Shown piece after piece: positions 32,640 to 44,737 of a DNA stretch of 64,000 nt (the first letter of the stretch is position 1; every line of letters begins with the position of its first letter). The translations under genes and the position numbers were made by a program. The notes under the pieces were generated by a model, which saw only the letters and a program-made list of their open reading frames with translations, was not told the origin of the DNA and did not search any database. Origin of the DNA: Lonicera japonica (Eukaryota; Streptophyta; Magnoliopsida; Dipsacales; Caprifoliaceae); NCBI GenBank assembly GCA_021464415.1, contig CM038466.1, forward strand, positions 50,405,356 through 50,469,355, read 5' to 3'.

Positions 32640-33480
32640 CAAGAGATGCAATGAATGAACAAGACAAAGGTGACAAATGATTATAAGACACACAAGAAGA
32701 AACATGATATGTACATTGACGTTTACGTTAGCGTAAAGCAATGGGGAGATCATCACTTGTCACTGAATCTGATGAAGAAGAAGCTGGTGGAGGAGATAGA
32801 TTAGGAGGGTGACGCTGTCAAGAGTAAACTTGATGTATGGGAGGTTATTTAATAGGTTTTGGTTCAACAACGGGTTCAGGGAACGAGATAGTATAGACTA
32901 ACAAATTGTCATCCGCCGCCTGACTTTCAAAAGTATAAGACAAAAAATATGGTGTTTCTTCTAGGAAGGTGACATCAGCGGAGACAAGGTACTTATTCAA
33001 ACTAGGACAATATCATCTATATCCTTTTTGAAAACGAGAGTACCTAAGAAAAACACAATTTAAAGACTTAGAGTCTAACTTAGTAACCTGTGGACGGACA
33101 TCCCGAATAAAGCAATTACTACCAAATATTCTAGGTTTAATAAGAAATAATGATTTGTTTGGAAAGAGAATACTATATTGAGTCTCACCATGAAGAAAAG
33201 AGGAAGGCATTCGATTAATCAGAAAACATGCTGCGAAAACTGCATCGGCCCAGAATGGTTTAAGAACATTCATTTGAAATAATTGGGCTCTTGCAGTTTC
33301 AAAAACATGTATATTCTTCCGTTCTACCACTCCATTTTGGGACACAGTATCTACACATGAAGTTTGATGAAGAATATCGTTCTGAATCATGTACGTCTGA
33401 ATAGATAAAGATAAATATTATTTGGCATTTTCACTATGCAATGTATGGATAGAAGAAAACTAAGTTTTAACCTCAGCACA
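32640..33480 (-). pseudogene. Copia integrase remnant
   Basis: The 33013-33390 frame carries the late integrase core (SQNGVVERKN..., PFWADAVFAACFLINRMPSS) and the following conserved domain. 33387-33480 holds the preceding core with frame damage. Downstream linker sequence continues to 32640 with stops. The first catalytic residues and zinc finger are missing because the element is truncated. Confidence 0.7.
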
Positions 33481-33505
33481 GAACGCACAAAAATGATTAT
33501 TGCGG

Positions 33506-33720
33506 TTAATGACGATATACATGATAAATGTGAAAACGACATTTTACGAGGATTATGTACTAAACTTATTAAGCTCATGTAATATCTATTTCCATTTTTT
33601 GTCAAAAAAATAAAATAAAATGTTTCAGCTCATCTCTGTGAAATTTGGTTCACTGATGAGCTGCGTATCAGTATATAGCAGGTAGAGCTCTACCGGTACT
33701 CTTATGGCTGGCATATAAAC
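33506..33720 (+). mobile_element. LINE 3' tail of unit C
   Basis: Matches the LINE 3' end of units A and D (acattttacgagg... then the A-rich tail near 33601-33620) and the first ~90 bp of the following tail. Similarity stops near 33720. Confidence 0.65.
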
Positions 33721-35243
33721 TTGCAAATATGTAGTAGAATGGAAAAAAAATTCTATATCAATAAGTGTTTATAGTCTTGAAGGATCTACAGAGGCACAAA
33801 TATCATCTTGCATTCTTTCAAGAAAAACAATTAATAAAAAAAAATTAAAATATTTTAGTATCAAGTTTACCTTTGCAAATACATGGTAAAAAAAATACAC
33901 ATCTAGTATAATAAATTCTTAATGTGTCAACTTGTACCTTTAAGAGTTGTTTATTAGTTTTCTTAATATGGTACATCTAAGATGCCTACCTATCATGCAA
34001 AGAGTTGATATTTTTGGGATAAATAAATTTTTGTTCTTTTAGCTAAGCTTGAGCTTCTAACTCATAGTGAAGAGTGATTTAACACTAAAAAGTGTTGTAT
34101 AATAGAGACTCGATGAGAAAATACTTAGTTTTTCTAGTAGGAGCTTCTGACTCCTAATACTAGCAATGATGCACAATATTGTGCAATAGAGACCCGATGA
34201 GAAAAGTAATAATGATTCTAGTGCGAGCTTCTGGCTCCCAACACTAGTTAATAATACATAGTAATTCATTATTATCTTCACTATTTATTTTAATATAATA
34301 CTCATTAAAGCTAAGCAAGTTTCTTCGAGAACTGTTTGATAATAATAATCTTTAATGAATATGCTAGTACTATTTGGTAACATTATATAGGTTTTTTTAG
34401 AGCCTTAAATCTTTTGTGCAAGTCCAGCTATAGTGGATATATTGTGTATATTAACCACCAACTCATTGAAAAACTTCTAATTTTTCGATAATAGCATATG
34501 ATATGATACCATTTGAAAAATGTATTATGCAATCCATAATCCATACATTTAAATAAAAGAATCAAAAATAAATGATAATTTAGGTCTTTTGAACCTAGAT
34601 TGATTTTTTGCTCTCAACTTTTCATCAAAAGCCTCTTCATCAAGAGGAGTGTAATCAACAACTTCATAAACACAATTTCAGTTATATGATATCAAATAAA
34701 TATATACTCATCAAGATCTCCCCATTAGTATAAGTGTTTCCACATTATTAATAGTTGTCTTGCATTTAATAATCATATATTTTGATACATGGTTATGATT
34801 TAGGGTTCGACGTTTCTTAATAAACCACTTCATGTGGTTCTTGAATTTTATAATAATTTTTTTTATCTCTGCTGGAGCAGTTACTATGTTTACTTCTAGT
34901 AGAGAAAAACTATTATCCACCCCTTCTAGGGGAAATTGTTGCACCTATTTTCCTGACCTCTATTTTGATAAGAGATGTCATTTTTTTTCAGGATTTGCCT
35001 TAGAACTAATTTTTCTAAAATTATGATTTCATTAATATTTTTTCGTTATATTTTGATATGACGAGACAATCAACTTGCCTAGACTACTTGAAAAACAATA
35101 ATCTTGATAATACTACTTCTGGAGCATATTCAAAGCATAATAGGTGGGTAGTCTTTAATAGTGCTATTTCAGGAGCAAAGTTTCGAAAATAAAATAGTTA
35201 TACTAAGTCATCGTTATAAATTCAATCTATTTATTACGAGTGA
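33721..35243. other. AT-rich non-coding DNA
   Basis: No convincing gene. A degenerate repeat of about 85-90 bp (unit starts gagcttctNNctc) recurs at 34051, 34141 and 34225. Frames at 34711-34944 and 34832-35026 overlap on opposite strands and have no recognisable domain. The region may be a decayed retroelement, but no diagnostic motif is left. Confidence 0.35.
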
Positions 35244-35248
35244 TGGCA

Positions 35249-35601
35249 TGTAACGATCCGGTCCCACCTCAGTACGATATTGTCCGCTTTGGGCGAGCGT
35301 GACCTGCAACCCCTCAGGGCCAGTCCATCTACTCCCCTCGCGGATTTATTTTTGGGAGTTCACGACCAGCTTCTCAGGGGGTCACCCATTCCTGGGATTG
35401 CTCTGGCCGCCTACTCGCTTAACTTTGGAGTTCTTATGGGATCCGAAGCTAGTGAGCTACCCAAAAGGCTTTGTACTTAATTAGCGACCGATTCTTACTT
35501 ATATGGGTTTCTAAGGATCCCCATCTTTCGGTGTGGGATGCTTCCTTTGAGCTACAATTCCTCTGGCCAAGGGAGTACTCCATCACTCGCAGGGCGTCAC
35601 A
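35249..35601 (-). repeat. 3' LTR of Cassandra, 5S-like
   Basis: 353 bp. The 5S-like block spans about 35354-35470 on the minus strand. It differs from the other LTR by several substitutions, including in the C-box region (GGAATGGGTGACC here). Confidence 0.9.
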
Positions 35602-35792
35602 TCCTAGCTACAATTCCTATACCCAAGGGAGTACTCCATCACTCGCAGGGCGTCACATCCTTCCCCCCAAGGGAATCGACGTCCTCGTCGACACACCGTA
35701 CTCTCACTCGCAGGGTGTCACATCCTTCCCCCCAAGAGAATCAATGTCCTCGTCGACACACCGTACTCGGCGGGGTCCGCTCTGATACTATT
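35602..35792 (-). other. Cassandra internal region
   Basis: 191 bp. The motif tcgcagggNgtcacatcctt with a C-run (cttcccccc) occurs twice, so the LTR-end/PPT junction looks partly duplicated inside the element. The PBS is at 35779-35790. Confidence 0.8.
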
Positions 35793-36145
35793 TGTAATGA
35801 CCCGGTCCCACCTCAGTACGATATTGTCCGCTTTGGGCAAGCGCGACCTGCAACCCCTCAGGGCCAGTCCATCTACTCCCCTCACGGATTTGTTTTTGGG
35901 AGCTCACAACCAGTTTCTCAAGGGGTCACCCATCCTTGGATTGCTCTGGCCGCCTACTCGCTTAACTTCGGAGTTCTTATGGGATCCGAAGTCAGTGAGC
36001 TATCCAAAAGGCCTTGTACTTAATTAGCGACCGATTCTTACTTATATGAGTTTTCAAGGATCCCCCATCTTTCGGTGTGGGATGCCCCCTTTGAGCTACA
36101 ATTCCTCCACTCAAGGGAGTACTCCATCACTCGCAGGGCGTCACA
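35793..36145 (-). repeat. 5' LTR of Cassandra, 5S-like
   Basis: 353 bp. The 5S-like block is at about 35897-36013, with pol III internal-control-like boxes (AAGTTAAGCG; GGATGGGTGACC) on the minus strand. Confidence 0.9.
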
Positions 36146-36150
36146 TGGCA

Positions 36151-37133
36151 TGACCATCTTCTGGTAGTCATACCTATCCTTCAGGAATTTTCAAAGACCT
36201 AATAAATCTTTCTTAAGTATGTATAAATTGAAGACATAGAACTTTGGATTCATAAGAAATAATAAAACTTTTGGTTTTATAAGAAAAAAAAAACTTCGGG
36301 CATGAAAATTCTAACTTTATATGTTTATTTATTATGTTTGTAATAATTTATTTTACTACTTTAAGCAATTATAGAGAAATGGTAGAATAAGATGATGATT
36401 AAGTTTAAATAGGAAATAATATAATAATGGCATGCTTATATATAAAGTTATATATTAAAATATGAGACTTTAGGCCCAAACTTAGGTTATCAAATTCATG
36501 GGACTTTAATTCAATATCTTCTTATATCAAAATTTTACATTTGATTATTGAGGCATGTTGTTATTGGAACTTTAGATCCAAATTTATGACTATGGAGCGT
36601 CATGTCCAAATTTATGACTACAAAACTTCATATCCAAAATAATTATTATGAAAATTCAGGTCCAAATTTAGAGAACTTCAGATCTCTAAATAAAATAAAA
36701 GCTTTTGACTCCAAATAATGAATAAGAAAGTTCAAGTCCCAAATATAAATTATGGATATTCTGGTCTATAATAATAAATAAGAAACTTCAGGTTCCAAAT
36801 ATAAATTATGAATATTTGGGTCCATAATAATGAATGGTGAACTTCAGATCCCAAATATAAATTATGGATATTCGGGTTTATAATAATAAATAGGGAACTT
36901 TAGGTCCCAAATATAAATTATGGATATTCAGGTACATAATAATAAATATGAAACTTCAGGCCCCAAATATAAATTATAGATTTTCGGATCTATAATAATG
37001 AATAGACAAATTCAGGTCTCAATTATAGATGTTGTCTAACTACTGTAAAAATTTCAAAATGATCGGAGTTCGGAAAGGCCTCCATCTTACCGTTAGATCA
37101 AAACTGGGCAAAAATTGAGCGAATTTTAAATGT
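36151..37133. other. AT-rich DNA with minisatellite
   Basis: No gene. It contains the 56-bp tandem repeat listed separately. The last part (from about 37030) may belong to the copia E1 3' LTR, whose outer end could not be fixed. Confidence 0.4.
36690..37020. repeat. 56-bp minisatellite
   Basis: The core aaatataaattatg recurs at 36741, 36797, 36853, 36909 and 36965, exactly 56 bp apart. Each unit includes a variant of aacttcaggtccc. Weaker units extend to about 36590. Confidence 0.85.
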
Positions 37134-37801
37134 AAAATAAAAATATTTTTGCAATTTAACAATTTAGTTCCAAAAAAAATTCTAATGATTTTTGAACCTC
37201 AAAGATATGTTTCTAAGATACCTATTTTTATTATAGCTCAAAATATGATCATTTAAAATTAATATGAATTTATTTTGAAACTCGGTCTTTGTAAAATAAT
37301 GTTTTTCAAATAAATTCAATTTCAAGCTAGTTTGAATCAATCTTTAAAAGATACAAGAATATGTTTGAGCTATAGGGATTTGATCAATAAAGTATCTTTA
37401 CATAAATCTAAGCACTCACTCCATTTAATGATAATTCGAGTCTTCGTGATGATTGATTTTTTTGTGCGTATCTTTACTTGTTTGATGTTCTTGATCCTTT
37501 CTTGGTTTTGATAACTTGTAAAACATGTGGAGATCATTCTTGTGCATATTTTCACTTGCTTTATGATCTAGATCTAGATCTTTTCTTGGCTTTGTTTAGC
37601 ACATGTATATCACTTGAGTTCATTTTTTGTGAGTAGATGTGTTTGTAAAGCTTGTGTGAGATTTACTTCGGTTTGAAGTTACACTTGATCGAAAGATATA
37701 TCGGTTAAAATGGCTATCATCATTGAAACAACCGAGTTAAATAATACTTTATTAACTTATTATAATTATCAAAATAAGATTAATTGACTTTAAGGTCAAC
37801 A
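37134..37801 (-). repeat. 3' LTR (inner part) of E1
   Basis: 668 bp shared with 43196-43854 with scattered differences. The plus-strand right end is ...AAGGTCAACA. A C-rich complement of the polypurine tract (atctcccccttttga) follows at 37802. The outer end may extend further left. Confidence 0.75.
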
Positions 37802-38318
37802 ATCTCCCCCTTTTGATGATGACAATAGAGTTAATGTGTGTTTATAAAAAGATAATAATTTTAAGCATATGAATAGTATGCTCTCCCTAAATAGGTGCAT
37901 AGATAAAAATATACAAGCAATTATTAAAATAAAAAATACTTGCATAGATAAGATAAGTTCAAACAACTTAACCGAAAGCATAAGTTCGAAAAGTACTTAA
38001 ACAAATAGACAAACTAGTAGTTCTTGATCAAGCATAGTATGATAAAATAAACGATAAAATAAACGAGTGTGTACCATTATCACTCATGAAACACACACAT
38101 AACACACATACTTCTCCCCCTTTTTCTTCACCAAAAAGGAGGGAATCAGTAATTATCAATCTAAAGCTGAAAAATACTTGTTAATACTCATAATAATGTA
38201 TACATTAATGCAAGCAAATTTTATATAAAATAAAAATAAAGAAAAATTAAGCATAATTAAATAATATATGCTCAAAATTAAGCATTATCAATCCCTTTTA
38301 TGAACTTTTTGGAATAAA
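37802..38318 (-). other. E1 3' non-coding region
   Basis: Lies between pol and the 3' LTR. It has two polypurine-tract-like C runs on the plus strand (37804 and 38113). Unlike E2, no extra ORF is present here. Confidence 0.6.
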
Positions 38319-41300
38319 CTAGATATCACAAGCTCTAGTCATACCAAGTTCACGTCGAATAGTACAAAAACGATCTTCAGAAAGCGGTTTAGTGAATATA
38401 TCCGCAAATTGCGATTCGGTGCCAACGAATTCAATATCAACATCACCTTTTTGCACATGATCATGAATAAAATGATATCTTATTTCAATGTGCTTAGTAC
38501 GTGAATGTTGTATGGGGTTCTTGGTCAAACTTATGGCACTTGTGTTGTCACATTTTATGGGAATGTGGCGAAAACTAATTCCAAAATCCTTTAGTTGTTG
38601 TTTAATGTATAAAGTTTGTGCACAACAACTTCCGGCCGCCACATATTCGGCTTCGACCGTTGAAAGGGCCACCGAATTTTGTTTCTTACTTGACCAAGAT
38701 ACTAGTGCGTGTCCTAGAAAGTGACATGTGCCACTAGTGCTTTTTCTATCGATTTTACAACCCGCAAAATCCGCATCGGAATAACTTATTAGGTCAAATA
38801 TGTTCTCTCTTGGATACTACAAACCCAAAGAACTAGTGCCGAAAAGATAACAGAATATACGTTTTACGGCGTGTAAGTGGGATTCTTTTGGATTCGCTTG
38901 GAATCGTGCGCATAAACAAACACTAAACATAATGTCCGGCCTAGAAGCCGTCAAATAAAGTAAGCTACCGATCATACCTCGATACTTCTTTATATCGACA
39001 CTCTTACCGCTTTCGTCTTTGTCACGTTTCAACGTTGAACTCATAGGCGTACTAATTGATTTTGCGCCTTCCATGTCGAACTTCTTTAAGAGTTCCTTCA
39101 CATATTTCTCTTGACTGACAAAGATTCTATCTTTGCATTGTTTTACTTGTAATCCGAGAAAATAATTCATCTCTCCCATCATGCTCATTTCAAATTCCTT
39201 TTGCATACAAGTTGAAAATTCTTTGCAAAGATTATCGTTAGTAGAACCAAAAATAATATCATCAACATAAATTTGCACAAATAGCATATCATTGGCATGA
39301 TTCTTAATGAATAAAGTAGTGTTTACTTTGCCTCTAACAAATCCATTATTAAGTAAAAATGAACTTAATCTATCATACCATGCTCTAGGTGCTTGTTTTA
39401 AGCCATATAATGCTTTAGACAATTTAAATACGTAATCCGGATGCGTATAATTTTCAAATCCGGGAGGTTATTTCACATAAACTTCCTCTTCAATAAATTC
39501 ATTCAAGAAAGCACTTTTCACATCTATTTGATATAATTTGAAATTTTTAAAGCAAGAGTAAGCAAGTAGCATGCGAATAGCTTCTAAACGTGCAACGGGT
39601 GCATATGTTTCTTCATAATCAATACCCTCCTCTTGATTGTATCCTTGGGCAACAAGTCTAGCTTTATTTCTATCAATAACACCATTTTCATCCTTTTTAT
39701 TTCGAAATACCCATTTAGTGCCTATAATAGTATGATCATTTGGTTTGGGAACAAGTGTGCACACTTTATTTCTCTCAAATTGATTGAGCTCTTCTTGCAT
39801 AGCCATCATTCAAGATTCATCTTGTTCGGCTTCATTTATGTTTTTAGGCTCATATTGAGAAACAAATGCCACATTATTGCAAACATTTCTTAAGGATGAT
39901 CTAGTCATGACCTTACTAGATGGCTCTCAAATAATTTGATCAATAGGGTGGTTGGACACAAATTTCCAACTCTTAGGTAAATCATTCGAGTTTTGCTCGG
40001 CCTTACTTTCTATCTCTTTAGAAGAAGTTTGAGCACTCGATGGTTCTTCCTTAGATGTATCATTAATTTGTATATCCGAAACTTTTTGGATAATTTCAAC
40101 ATCATCGTCGGAATGCACTATGGGTGTAAAAGGATTAGTTTCATCAAAAACAACATGCATAGATTCTTGAACAACTAAACTTTTCTTATTATAAACACGA
40201 TAAGCTTTACTATTAGTAGCATATCCAAGAAATATTCCTTCGTCGGATTTAGCATCAAATTTTCCTAAATGATCACGATCATTTAAAATAAAACATTTAC
40301 AACCAAAAACCTTAAAATATGCAATATTAGGTTTCTTGTCATTCCATAACTCGTAAGGTGTCTTATCTAACTTTTTACGAATAATAACACGATTAGTTAC
40401 ATAGCATACGGTATTAACGGCTTCCGCCCAGAAATATTCCAGTAAAGAATGTTCATGTAACATGGTTCTAGCCATCTCTTGAAGAGATCTATTTTTTCTT
40501 TCAACCACACCATTTTGTTGAAGAGTTCTCGGTGCCGAAAAATTATGATTAATACCATGCTCATCACAAAAATTTTCAATATCAATATTATCAAATTCTC
40601 TACCTCTATCACTTTTAACATATATAATAGAAGCACCCTTTTCATTTTGAACTTTTCTATAGAATTTAGCAAATACGTGAGGTGTTTCATTTTTATGAGT
40701 AAGAAAGAATACCCAAGTAAATCTAAAAAAATCATCAACAATCACAAAGGCATACAATTTACCACCTAAACTAGCAACCGAATTAGGTCCAAATAAATCT
40801 AAATGTAACATATCAAGTGGTCTAGTAGTAGTAATATCTTTCTTAGATTTAAAGGAAGACTTGTGTTGTTTACCAAGTTGACATGCATCACAAAATCTAT
40901 ATTTAGCAAATTTAGTTTTAGGCAATCCTTTAACTAATTCCTTTTTAGATAATTTATTAATTAAATCCATATTAACATGACCTAATCTTCTATGCCATAA
41001 CCAAAAAGCATCATTTAACACAGATAAACATTTAACATCTTGTTGAGACAAATCATCAAGTTCAAGAGTATATACGTTATTAGATCTATAAGCAACAAAC
41101 AAGATAGAATTATCACTACTATTTTTAACAATGCAACACTCGGATTTAAAAATAACTTCATAACATTTATCACACAATTGACTAATACTTAGCAAGTCAT
41201 GTTTTAAACCGTCAACAAGTAAAACATTATCAATATAAAAAGATTTATTACCAACCTTACCTATACCAATAATTTTGCCCTTGGCGTTGTCCCCGAAAGT

Positions 41301-41420
41301 CACATTCCCTCCTTTCTTGGGAATAAGACTTAAGAAGTTGTTCTTGTCTCCCGTCATGTGCTTTGAGCAACCACTATCTAAGAACCATTTGGTTTTGCTA
41401 CCTTTGGCTTTCAAGCACAC
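38319..41420 (-). pseudogene. E1 pol remnant
   Basis: Element order is protease (WFLDSGCSKHMTG), integrase with HHCC finger (HRRLGH, CDACQLGKQ) and core (DLFGPNS, SDRGREFDN, LQQNGVVERKN), in a 497-codon frame over 39927-41420. RT follows in pieces (39468-39809, 38817-39422, with QIYVDDIIFGST) and then RNase H (38319-38672, STVEAEYVAAGSCC). Stops at about 39927, 39810, 39465 and 38814 interrupt one otherwise continuous frame. Compared with E2, three of them (39810, 39465, 38814) are G-to-A or C-to-T changes, as expected for decay of methylated DNA. Confidence 0.85.
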
Positions 41421-41425
41421 TTACA

Positions 41426-43179
41426 CTATAACTTTAAGTAACTTCTCCTTTGGTACCCAAAATGTGTTGGGTGCCTTTGGGTTAGCAAACATAATGGTTC
41501 CTTTTGGAACCCAAGCAAGATTCCTTTTAGAAAAACTTTCATTTCAATAAAAACAATGACCCACATAATGAGTATTTCTACCACAATATGAGCAAAGATG
41601 AGTGGGATCATGAGGTGTGTATGTTTTAAAAAAGTTTTTGTAATCCTTTTGGTTGTCAATTTGGTTATAACCCAAACCGGCTTTGTCAAAAACACACCTT
41701 TGCATTTCTAATAATTTATCCAAGTTATCATTTCCTTTGGTGAACTTGGCTAGATTATTAGTTAAGTCATCCACTTGATCTTTCAATTTGACATTTTCTA
41801 ATACAAGTGAGTTTGAAGTTTCTTTTTCTTTTCCTTTCTTTAAGGTTTTGTTTTCATTTTTCAAAAATACATTTTCTTTCTCAAAGTTTTCACACTTGCT
41901 AGAAATAATCAAATTTTCCTTTTTGAGGCTTGCATACATTTTAGACAAAGTTTTAAATTTTTTTATGCAATTCCTCAAACATGTCATATAATTCTTCATA
42001 GTCATTCTCACCATGTATATCATTATTAATAGAGGCATTATTATCACTAGATGAGTCATAAGAAGAGTGTACCTCATCGTCTCTTGCCATAAGGCAAAGA
42101 TTTGCCGTTTTCTCGTCGCTAGAATCGGCATTGGACTCACCTTCTTCGGAATCACTCCAAGTGCCTTTGAGGGCTTGTCTTACTTGCTTGAAGGCTTTGT
42201 CTCTTTTGTCTCTTCTTTCATTTCTTCTAACCGGGCAATTTGTTTTAAAATGCCCTGGTTCATGGCAATGGAAACACTTCTTTTCTTCTTCATTTTCAAC
42301 TCTTGGTTGAATAGATCGATCATTGTTTCTTCTTGATGAATGATCAAAGTTGTTTCATTTTCCTTGAAATTTCTTCTTTTTGGCTAGAAATTTTATGAAT
42401 TTTCTAGAAAGAAGAGCCATATCCTCATCTTCTATCATTAACTCCTCATCATCATCTAGTTGAGTTGCTTTGAGAGTTAGTGTCCTTTTGGCTTATGAAT
42501 CACTTTCTTCTTCTCTTGCCAATTCCTTCTCATGAGTTTTAAGTGAACCCAAGAGTTCATCCATGCTTAGCGTCTTGAGATTATTGGCTTCTTGAATAGC
42601 CGTTACTTTAGGTCTCTACTTCTTGGGAAGTGTTCTAAGAATTTTTTGAATCTTGTCTTCATTTGAATATTTCTTTCCAAGAAGATCTAAAGCATTAGTA
42701 ATAATAGAGAACCTACTATACATAGAGGCAAGTGATTCATTAAGCTCCATTTTGAAAAGTTCATAATCATGAATAAGCATATTAATATTATCATCTTTAA
42801 CTTGTGAGGTTCCTTCATAGGTAACTTCTAATTTATCCCAAATTTCTTTGGCGGTTTTACAACTAAAAATTTTGTTGTATTCATCTATAGTCAATGCACA
42901 ATGTAGGGCATTCAAGGCTTTAACATTAAATTGGATTTTTCTAATATCATTCTCGTCATATTCGAAAATAGATTTAGGAGTAACTTTACCCTTTTCATCG
43001 GTTTTGGTAATTTCATAGGGTCCAATGAGTGTAACTTTTCATTATTCAAAATCACTAGCTTGAAGAAAAGTACACATACGACTTTTCCAATACCTATAAT
43101 TTTTGCCATCAAATAGAGCGGTCTAGTGGTGGAAGAACCTTCGTTGATTTCGGTTCCTTGATAAATAGACATGATCGTA
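41426..43179 (-). pseudogene. E1 gag remnant
   Basis: Frames at 42912-43214, 42616-42915 and 41544-42155 are homologous to the intact E2 gag. They contain the UBN2-type region (CALTIDEYNKIFSCKTAKEI), a coiled-coil stretch, and the second zinc knuckle CSYCGRNTHYVGHC. Several frameshifts and stops separate them. The final codons run in frame into a TAA (41421-41423) at the gag-pol junction. Confidence 0.8.
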
Positions 43180-43195
43180 AACTCTAAAATAAAAA

Positions 43196-43854
43196 TATTT
43201 TTGCAATTTAACAATTTAGTTCTAAATAAAATTCTAATGATTTTTGAACCTCAAAGATATATTTCTAAGATACCTATTTTTATTATAGCTCAAAATATGA
43301 TCATTTAAAATTAATATGAATTTATTTTGAAACTCGGTCTTTGTAAAATAATGTTTTTCAAATAAATTCAATTTTAAGCTAATTTGAATCAATCTTTAAA
43401 AGATGCAAGAATATGTTTGAGCTATAGGGATTTGATCAATAAAGTATCTTTACATAAAATCTAAGCACTCACTCCATTTAATGATAATTCGAGTTTTCGT
43501 GATGATTGATTTTCTTGTGCGTATCTTTACTTGTTTGATGTTCTTGATCCTTTTTTGGTTTTGATAACTTGTAGAACATGTGGAGATCATTCTTGTGCAT
43601 ATTTTCACTTGCTTGGTGATCTAGATCTAGATCTTTTCTTGGCTTTGTTTAGCACATGTATATCACTTGAGTTCATTTTTTGTGAGTAGATGTGTTTGTA
43701 AAGCTTGTGTGAGATTTACTTCGGTTTGAAGTTACACTTGATCGGAAGATATATCGGTTAAAATGGCTATCATCATTGGAACAACCGAGTTAAATAATAC
43801 TTTATTAACTTATTGTAATTATCAAAATAAGATTAATTGACTTTAAGGTCAACA
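43196..43854 (-). repeat. 5' LTR of E1 (truncated at inner end)
   Basis: 659 bp, paralogous to 37134-37801. The inner end runs straight into gag leader sequence with no PBS, which indicates an internal deletion. The outer end at 43854 adjoins unit D. Confidence 0.75.
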
Positions 43855-44047
43855 CATTGGTTAACAAATAATCTAGTCATTCTTAATCACCAAACTAACT
43901 TTCAATATTATTAATTATTTCGATGATGATGATGATAAAGTGAGTTTTAATGATTTGGATTTAAATGATTTTAGTTATTAATTATTAATAATTTAAATTT
44001 AAGGTTTTCAACGTTGAATTAAAAAAAAAAAACTTGTGTGTTTCTTT

Positions 44048-44393
44048 TAGGTCTCATTTGGTTCACGGAATTGAGGACTTATAAAAGAAAAGTATTTCCT
44101 TTCCTTTCATTTTATTTGTTTGGTAAGTACAAATTTCGGAAACATTTTTCCAACAAAGGAGAAAGTAGGGGTTAAAATCATTTTTCTCAAAACTTATGGG
44201 ATTGATTTCCTCATGTGATTTTCAAACATATATTACAAAAAATTTGGACAACTATACCCTTACTTAAATACTTTAATTACATGCTTTACCAAACATAAGA
44301 AAAAAAAACTTGACAGAAAATTTAGTTTTCCACTTCTATGAAAAAAACAAAGGAATTTATTTTCCTTCCGTGAACCAAATGAAGCCTTACAGT
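44048..44393. mobile_element. MITE with TTTGGTTCACGGAA ends (unit D)
   Basis: Paralogue of 6100-6425 with both inverted ends intact (catttggttcacggaa / ttccgtgaaccaaatg). Confidence 0.65.
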
Positions 44394-44737
44394 TTGTTTG
44401 GATTGAAGGGAAGTGATGGAAATAAAATAGTTAATTAGGAGGGGAATGAATGGAATAGAATGAAAATTAATGAGTTTAATTTTATTATTGTTTTGAATAG
44501 ATAAGGATGAAAACGAATTAAATAAAAATAAATCTTGTTTGAATAAAAAAAAAGAAAAGAAAGAAAAATAATGTTATTTAATATATTATTAACAAATTAA
44601 ATTTGAAATAACATAAAAAATTATTAAAAAAATTTTCTTTCATTTCTTATCTCTCCTATATTAAAATAAAATAAAATAAAAGAATAAAGGAGATTATATT
44701 CTCTATCAATTCCTATTTACTTTCTCTCATAAATTTA

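Larger units (their letters stand above)
30087..33505 (-). mobile_element. 5'-truncated Ty1/copia element
   Basis: A minus-strand element that keeps its 3' LTR (30087-30271), polypurine tract, RNase H, RT and part of the integrase. It has lost the rest of the integrase, gag, PBS and 5' LTR. It inserted in the LINE RNase H at cgacag. At its right end (about 33505) it abuts the LINE 3' tail directly. One deletion therefore removed the copia 5' half together with adjoining LINE sequence. An 850-bp foreign insert lies between integrase and RT. Confidence 0.8.
35249..36145 (-). mobile_element. Cassandra TRIM retrotransposon
   Basis: A complete 897-bp element: two 353-bp LTRs (35249-35601, 35793-36145) around 191 bp, with the 5-bp TSD TGGCA (35244-35248, 36146-36150). 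The PBS (complement of gctctgatacta, 35779-35790) abuts the right LTR and a C-rich complement of the polypurine tract lies toward the left LTR, so the element is on the minus strand. Each LTR carries a segment like 5S rRNA, including AACTCCGAAGTTAAGCG and GGATGGGTGACC, the known hallmark of Cassandra. It has no coding capacity. Confidence 0.92.
37134..43854 (-). mobile_element. Decayed Ty1/copia element E1
   Basis: A minus-strand element of about 6.7 kb with LTR-like direct repeats at 37134-37801 and 43196-43854; the element-sense start is TGTTGACC. Gag and pol are present but broken by stops and frameshifts. The PBS expected next to the right LTR is missing (deletion near 43190). It lies next to unit D, which begins at 43855. 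Protein similarity to E2 is high across gag and pol, but the LTRs differ, so the two belong to related families. Confidence 0.85.

Noticed and set aside
35280..36027. ORFs of up to 161 residues and a possible 5S rRNA gene
   Set aside because: These lie within Cassandra. The 5S-like blocks are partial, diverged and inside LTRs, so they are not rRNA genes, and the ORFs are chance frames repeated because the LTRs repeat.
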